Of a stretch of DNA of 9,578 bases, positions 6,521 to 9,578 are shown piece after piece. The DNA is taken from positions 1 to 9,578 of the forward strand of contig JAPPFU010000117.1 of the NCBI GenBank assembly GCA_028875085.1, written 5' to 3'. The notes under the pieces were generated by a model that searched no databases, was not told the origin of the DNA, and saw only the letters and a list, made by a program, of their open reading frames with translations. This DNA comes from Chloroflexota bacterium. Its GTDB lineage: Bacteria > Chloroflexota > Dehalococcoidia > Lucifugimonadales > Australimonadaceae. Positions within the stretch are counted from its first letter, which is position 1. Every line of letters begins with the position of its first letter. Made by a program: the position numbers and the translations under genes.

Positions 6521-6528
6521 CTCAACCT

Positions 6529-7398
6529 TTGCACCCCTTCCAGTACCTAGCGCCAACGTCGGTGGCGGAGGCCGTGGACGCGCTGGCGCGCTACGGCGAC
6601 AGGGCCAGAGCGCTCGCCGGCGGCACCGACATCCTCGTGCAGACGCGCACCGGCCGCTTCGACCTCGACGCGGTCGTGGACGTGAAGCGCGTGCCCGAAC
6701 TGACGGCGCTGGCGCTCGGCGAGGACGGGCTGAGCATCGGCGCGGCGGTTCCCTGCCACCGCATCTACGAGGACGCGGAGATAGCGGGGCTGTACCCGGG
6801 GCTGATCGACGCGGCGTCGCTCATCGGCGGCATCCAGATACAGTCGCGCGCCAGCCTCGGCGGCAACCTGTGCAACGCCTCGCCCAGCGCGGACGGCATC
6901 TGCCCGCTCATCGTCCACTACGCACAGGCGCACACCGCGGGGCCGAACGGGCGGCGCTCCACTCCGGTCGAGGAGTTCTGCCTGGCGCCAGGGCAGACCG
7001 TTCTCGGAACGGGGGAGTTTCTGGTCAGCATCGAGTTGCCGCGTCCGCCCGCCGGGTTCGGCGCGGCCTACCAGCGCTTCATCCCGCGCAACGAGATGGA
7101 CATCGCCGTCGTGGGCGTCGGCAGCTCGCTGACGCTGAACGCGGCAGGCGACCGGATCGAGGCGGCGCGCGTGGCGCTGGCCGCCGTCGGGCCGACGCCC
7201 ATCCTCGCGCAGGCGGCGGGCGATTCGCTCGTCGGCAAAGCGCCCAGTATCGACGCCTTCCGCGAGGCGGGCGAACTGGCGGCGGACGCCGCGCGCCCCA
7301 TCAGCGACATGCGCGGCGACGTCAATTTCCGTAAGGAACTGGTGCGCGTGCTCACGCGGCGCACCCTCACTACCGCATTGGAGCGTGCCCAATCATGA
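6529..7398 (+). CDS. Molybdenum hydroxylase FAD-binding (medium) subunit, CoxM/XdhB-like
   Basis: The subunit binds FAD and passes electrons from the iron-sulfur subunit to an external acceptor in enzymes of the xanthine dehydrogenase/CO dehydrogenase family. It has 289 residues, the normal length. FAD-contact motifs are clear: ALAGGTDILVQ (residues 28-38) and GGNLCNASPSAD (111-122). A C-terminal CO-dehydrogenase flavoprotein C-domain follows (about 180-285; NEMDIAVVGVGSSL, ALAAVGPTP, DVNFRKELVRVL). The start is TTG with a strong Shine-Dalgarno. The stop TGA overlaps the ATG of the iron-sulfur subunit (ATGA), so translation is coupled. The gene order FAD, Fe-S, Mo is that of coxMSL. CO as substrate is not supported, judging from the Mo subunit. 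Confidence 0.95.
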   Translation: MHPFQYLAPTSVAEAVDALARYGDRARALAGGTDILVQTRTGRFDLDAVVDVKRVPELTALALGEDGLSIGAAVPCHRIYEDAEIAGLYPGLIDAASLIGGIQIQSRASLGGNLCNASPSADGICPLIVHYAQAHTAGPNGRRSTPVEEFCLAPGQTVLGTGEFLVSIELPRPPAGFGAAYQRFIPRNEMDIAVVGVGSSLTLNAAGDRIEAARVALAAVGPTPILAQAAGDSLVGKAPSIDAFREAGELAADAARPISDMRGDVNFRKELVRVLTRRTLTTALERAQS

Positions 7399-7877
7399 CC
7401 ACCGCGCCCACGCCGCAGAAGATCATCCTGAACACCACCATCAACGGGCAGGAGCATCAGTTGCTCATCGCGCCCCACCACAGCCTGTTGGAGACGCTGC
7501 GCGAGGCGGCGGGCTTGACGGGCGTGAAGGAGGGGTGCAACGACGGCAACTGCGGCGCGTGCACCGTGTCGCTGGACGGGCGCATCGTGGACTCCTGCCT
7601 CGTCCTCGGCGCGGAGGCGGAGGGCAAGCAGGTGCAGACCGTGGAGGGCATCGCGCCCGACGGCCAGACGCTGCATCCGCTGCAACAGGCGTTCTTGGAA
7701 GAAGCAGCGCTTCAGTGCGGCATCTGCACGCCCGGCTTCCTCGTGGCGGCCAAGGCGCTGCTCGATAGCGAGCCGGACGCCGACGAAGACCGCATCCGCT
7801 TATGGCTGGCGGGCAACCTGTGCCGCTGCACCGGCTACGACAAGATCATCCGCGCCGTTCAGAAGGCGCAGGGCTAG
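7395..7877 (+). CDS. Molybdenum hydroxylase [2Fe-2S] (small) subunit, CoxS/XdhC-like
   Basis: A 160-residue electron-transfer subunit linking the Mo site to FAD. The N-terminal plant-type ferredoxin domain (about 12-85) has the ligands Cys48, Cys53, Cys56 and Cys68 (GCNDGNCGACTV ... DSCL). The C-terminal four-helix domain (about 90-158) has Cys108, Cys111, Cys143 and Cys145 (QCGICTPGF ... NLCRCTGY). All eight ligands for both clusters are present, so the subunit looks functional. The ATG overlaps the stop of the FAD subunit gene by 4 bp. The N-terminus carries about 9 extra residues (MTTAPTPQK) before the first strand, which is common. The stop is followed by a 39-bp gap with a Shine-Dalgarno for the Mo subunit. 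Confidence 0.96.
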   Translation: MTTAPTPQKIILNTTINGQEHQLLIAPHHSLLETLREAAGLTGVKEGCNDGNCGACTVSLDGRIVDSCLVLGAEAEGKQVQTVEGIAPDGQTLHPLQQAFLEEAALQCGICTPGFLVAAKALLDSEPDADEDRIRLWLAGNLCRCTGYDKIIRAVQKAQG

Positions 7878-7901
7878 ACGCGCGCCCAATACCATCACCT
7901 C

Positions 7902-7906
7902 AGGAG
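7902..7906 (+). promoter_or_regulatory. Ribosome binding site AGGAG of the Mo-binding subunit gene
   Basis: AGGAG lies 10 nt before the ATG at 7917 and supports that codon as the start. The rest of the 39-bp gap (7878-7916) shows nothing else. Confidence 0.6.
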
Positions 7907-7916
7907 CAGACGACCT

Positions 7917-9578
7917 ATGACCACCATCGAGCAACCCAAGGAGTACAAGGTCATCGGCACGCGGCCCATCAGGCACGACGGGCTGGACAAGGTCATCGGC
8001 AAGGCGCAATACGGCGCCGACCTGAAGCTGCCCGGCATGATCTGGGGCGCCCTGGCGCGCAGCCCCCACGCCCACGCGCGCATCAAGCGCATCGACACGT
8101 CCAAGGCGGAGCAGGCGCCGGGCGTGATGGCCGTCGTCACCGGCGCGGACATGCCCGTCGCCGAAGCGGTCGAGATCGAGACGGGCGAGGAGGTTACCAA
8201 CCTCGCCCACGCCAGCGACAAGCTGATGGCGCGCGACAAGGTGGTCTACAAGGGACACCGCGTCGCCGCAGTCGCCGCCGCCGACCAGAACGCGGCCCTC
8301 GAGGCGGCGCGCCTCATCGAGGTGGAGTACGAGGTATTGCAGCCGGTGCTGACGGTGGACGAGGCCATGGCGCCCGGCGCGCCCCTAGTGCACGAGGACT
8401 ACGCCGGCAAAGACCTGGGCGAGGAGACGCGCAACACCAACGTCGCCGACCACTTCCGTCACGAGACGGGCGACACGGCGGCGGGGTTCGCGGCGGCGAC
8501 GGTGGTGGCGGAGCGCGAGTTCGAGCTGACGATGGTGCATCAGGGCTACATCGAGCCCCACAACGCCACCGCCATCTGGAAGTCGGACGGCAAGATCGAG
8601 ATATGGACGTCCACCCAAGGCGCGTTCGGCGTGCGCAGTTCCGTCGCGCCCATCCTGCGCGTCCCTGAGACGGACATCCGCGTTACGCCGTTGGAGATCG
8701 GCGGCGGATTCGGCGGCAAGATCCCCATCTACCTTGAGCCTATCTGCGCCGTGCTCTCCAAGAAGGCGGGGCGGCCGGTGAAGATCGTGATGGACCGCAA
8801 GTCGGTGTTCGAGGCGACGGGCCCGACGCCCGGCGGGCGCATCCGCGTCAAGATGGGCGCGAACGACAAGGGCGACATCACCGCCGCCGAGGTTGACCTC
8901 TACTACGAGGCGGGCGCCTATCCCGGCTCGCCCGTCGGCGCGGGCGCGATGTGCGCGCTCGCGTGCTACCGCGTCGCCAACGCGCGCGTGGACGGCTACG
9001 ACATCCTGGTCAACAAGCCCAAGACCGCCGCCTACCGCGCCCCCGGCGCGACCCAGGCCGCCTACGCCGTCGAGTCGGTCGTGGACGAGATATGCCAGGC
9101 GCTGGGAATGGACCCGCTCGACTTCCGCCTGCACAACGCGACGCGAGAGGGCGACCGCCGCGCCGACGGCCCCGTCTACCCACGCATCGGCAACCTCGAG
9201 CAGCTCCAGGCGCTCAAGGAGTCGGAGCACTACCGCACGCCGTTGGAGCGCAACGGCCCGGACGGCAAGGTGCGCGGGCGCGGCGTCGCCAACGGCTTCT
9301 GGTTCAACGGCGGCATGCAGTCCTGCGTAACCATCAACGTCAACAGCGACGGCGAGGTCGGCCTCGTCGAAGGCTCGGTGGACATCGGCGGCACCCGCGC
9401 CTCCGTCGCTATGCAAGCCGCCGAGGTGCTGGGGCTGAGAGCGGAGGAGGTGCACCCCGTCGTCGTGGACACCGACAGCGTGGGCTACACCGACATGACG
9501 GGCGGCAGCCGCACGACGAACGCCACCGGCTACGCCGCCTACCTCGCCGCGCAGAACGTCATCGCGGGGATGAAGGAG
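7917..9578 (+). CDS. Molybdenum hydroxylase Mo-binding (large) subunit, xanthine dehydrogenase family, 3' end outside window
   Basis: This frame stays open from the ATG at 7917 to the right edge: 554 codons of a family of about 750-800. The subunit carries the molybdopterin cofactor and hydroxylates or oxidises the substrate. The N-terminal domain begins YKVIGTRPIRHDGLDKVIGKAQYGADLKLPGM and continues through RSPHAHARI. Mo-pterin motifs: TSTQG (231-235), GGGFGGK (262-268), AYRAPGATQ (372-380), and MTGGSRTTNATG (about 527-538). The AYRAPG loop is neither the AYXCSFR of form I CO dehydrogenase nor the AYRGAGR of form II, so this is not a CO dehydrogenase. The usual GQG-type cofactor loop is replaced by DIGGTRAS (489-496). 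The catalytic Glu (GxGE region) lies beyond the window. Substrate unknown: purine, aldehyde, aromatic or N-heterocycle are all possible. Confidence 0.94.
   Translation, partial: MTTIEQPKEYKVIGTRPIRHDGLDKVIGKAQYGADLKLPGMIWGALARSPHAHARIKRIDTSKAEQAPGVMAVVTGADMPVAEAVEIETGEEVTNLAHASDKLMARDKVVYKGHRVAAVAAADQNAALEAARLIEVEYEVLQPVLTVDEAMAPGAPLVHEDYAGKDLGEETRNTNVADHFRHETGDTAAGFAAATVVAEREFELTMVHQGYIEPHNATAIWKSDGKIEIWTSTQGAFGVRSSVAPILRVPETDIRVTPLEIGGGFGGKIPIYLEPICAVLSKKAGRPVKIVMDRKSVFEATGPTPGGRIRVKMGANDKGDITAAEVDLYYEAGAYPGSPVGAGAMCALACYRVANARVDGYDILVNKPKTAAYRAPGATQAAYAVESVVDEICQALGMDPLDFRLHNATREGDRRADGPVYPRIGNLEQLQALKESEHYRTPLERNGPDGKVRGRGVANGFWFNGGMQSCVTINVNSDGEVGLVEGSVDIGGTRASVAMQAAEVLGLRAEEVHPVVVDTDSVGYTDMTGGSRTTNATGYAAYLAAQNVIAGMKE

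Noticed and set aside
8385..9455. Long - strand frame opposite the Mo subunit gene.
   Set aside because: Low-complexity composition and no motif, while the + strand frame carries all Mo-hydroxylase signatures.
7917..9578. Annotation of the three-gene operon as CO dehydrogenase (coxMSL).
   Set aside because: The gene order fits, but the active-site loop is AYRAPG rather than AYXCSFR or AYRGAGR, so CO oxidation is not supported.
1..9578. tRNA/rRNA genes, CRISPR arrays, insertion sequences, attachment sites.
   Set aside because: No direct repeats, terminal inverted repeats, transposase or integrase motifs, or structural RNA signatures were seen when reading both strands.

Overview
This is a GC-rich bacterial window, densely packed with genes and with a strong third-position G/C bias. 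It holds eight genes, seven on the + strand and one on the - strand. No RNA genes, mobile elements, CRISPR arrays or long repeats are visible. The gene content (System I cytochrome c maturation, FbpC-like ABC ATPase, MFS carrier, SMP-30 hydrolase, three-subunit molybdenum hydroxylase) suggests an environmental heterotroph with c-type cytochromes. A Chloroflexota-like origin is my best guess from the style of the ccm genes and of the Mo subunit, but nothing here proves it.

Region 1 (1-2788) is the end of a cytochrome c maturation operon. It contains the C-terminal two thirds of CcmF, then a 111-residue CcmI-like membrane coiled-coil protein, then an unrecognised secreted and membrane-anchored beta-rich protein. 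Spacing is 6 bp, then a one-base stop/start overlap. Region 2 (2789-4186) has an FbpC-like ABC transporter ATPase, apparently transcribed from its own promoter as a leaderless or nearly leaderless message. It runs convergently into a small two-helix membrane protein on the - strand, and the two stop codons share one CTAG. Region 3 (4187-4301) is a 115-bp divergent intergenic region with a good promoter for the - strand gene.

Region 4 (4302-6430) is a coupled pair: an MFS carrier of the monocarboxylate/oxalate-formate type and an SMP-30/gluconolactonase-like lactone hydrolase. Region 5 (6431-9578) opens with a promoter and a potential 5' hairpin. It then encodes a molybdenum hydroxylase in the coxM-coxS-coxL order: FAD subunit, [2Fe-2S] subunit, and the Mo-binding subunit, which runs off the right edge after 554 codons.

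Regions 4 and 5 read as a possible catabolic module: uptake of an organic acid or related compound, Mo-dependent oxidation, and lactone hydrolysis. The substrate cannot be read from the sequence. Several gene starts are non-ATG (TTG at 4302 and 6529, GTG at 4186), each supported by a Shine-Dalgarno sequence. The points most worth a second look are the unknown third gene of the ccm operon, the loss of the usual GQG signature in the Mo subunit, the hairpin at the predicted transcript start of the hydroxylase operon, and the small membrane protein with its well-formed promoter.
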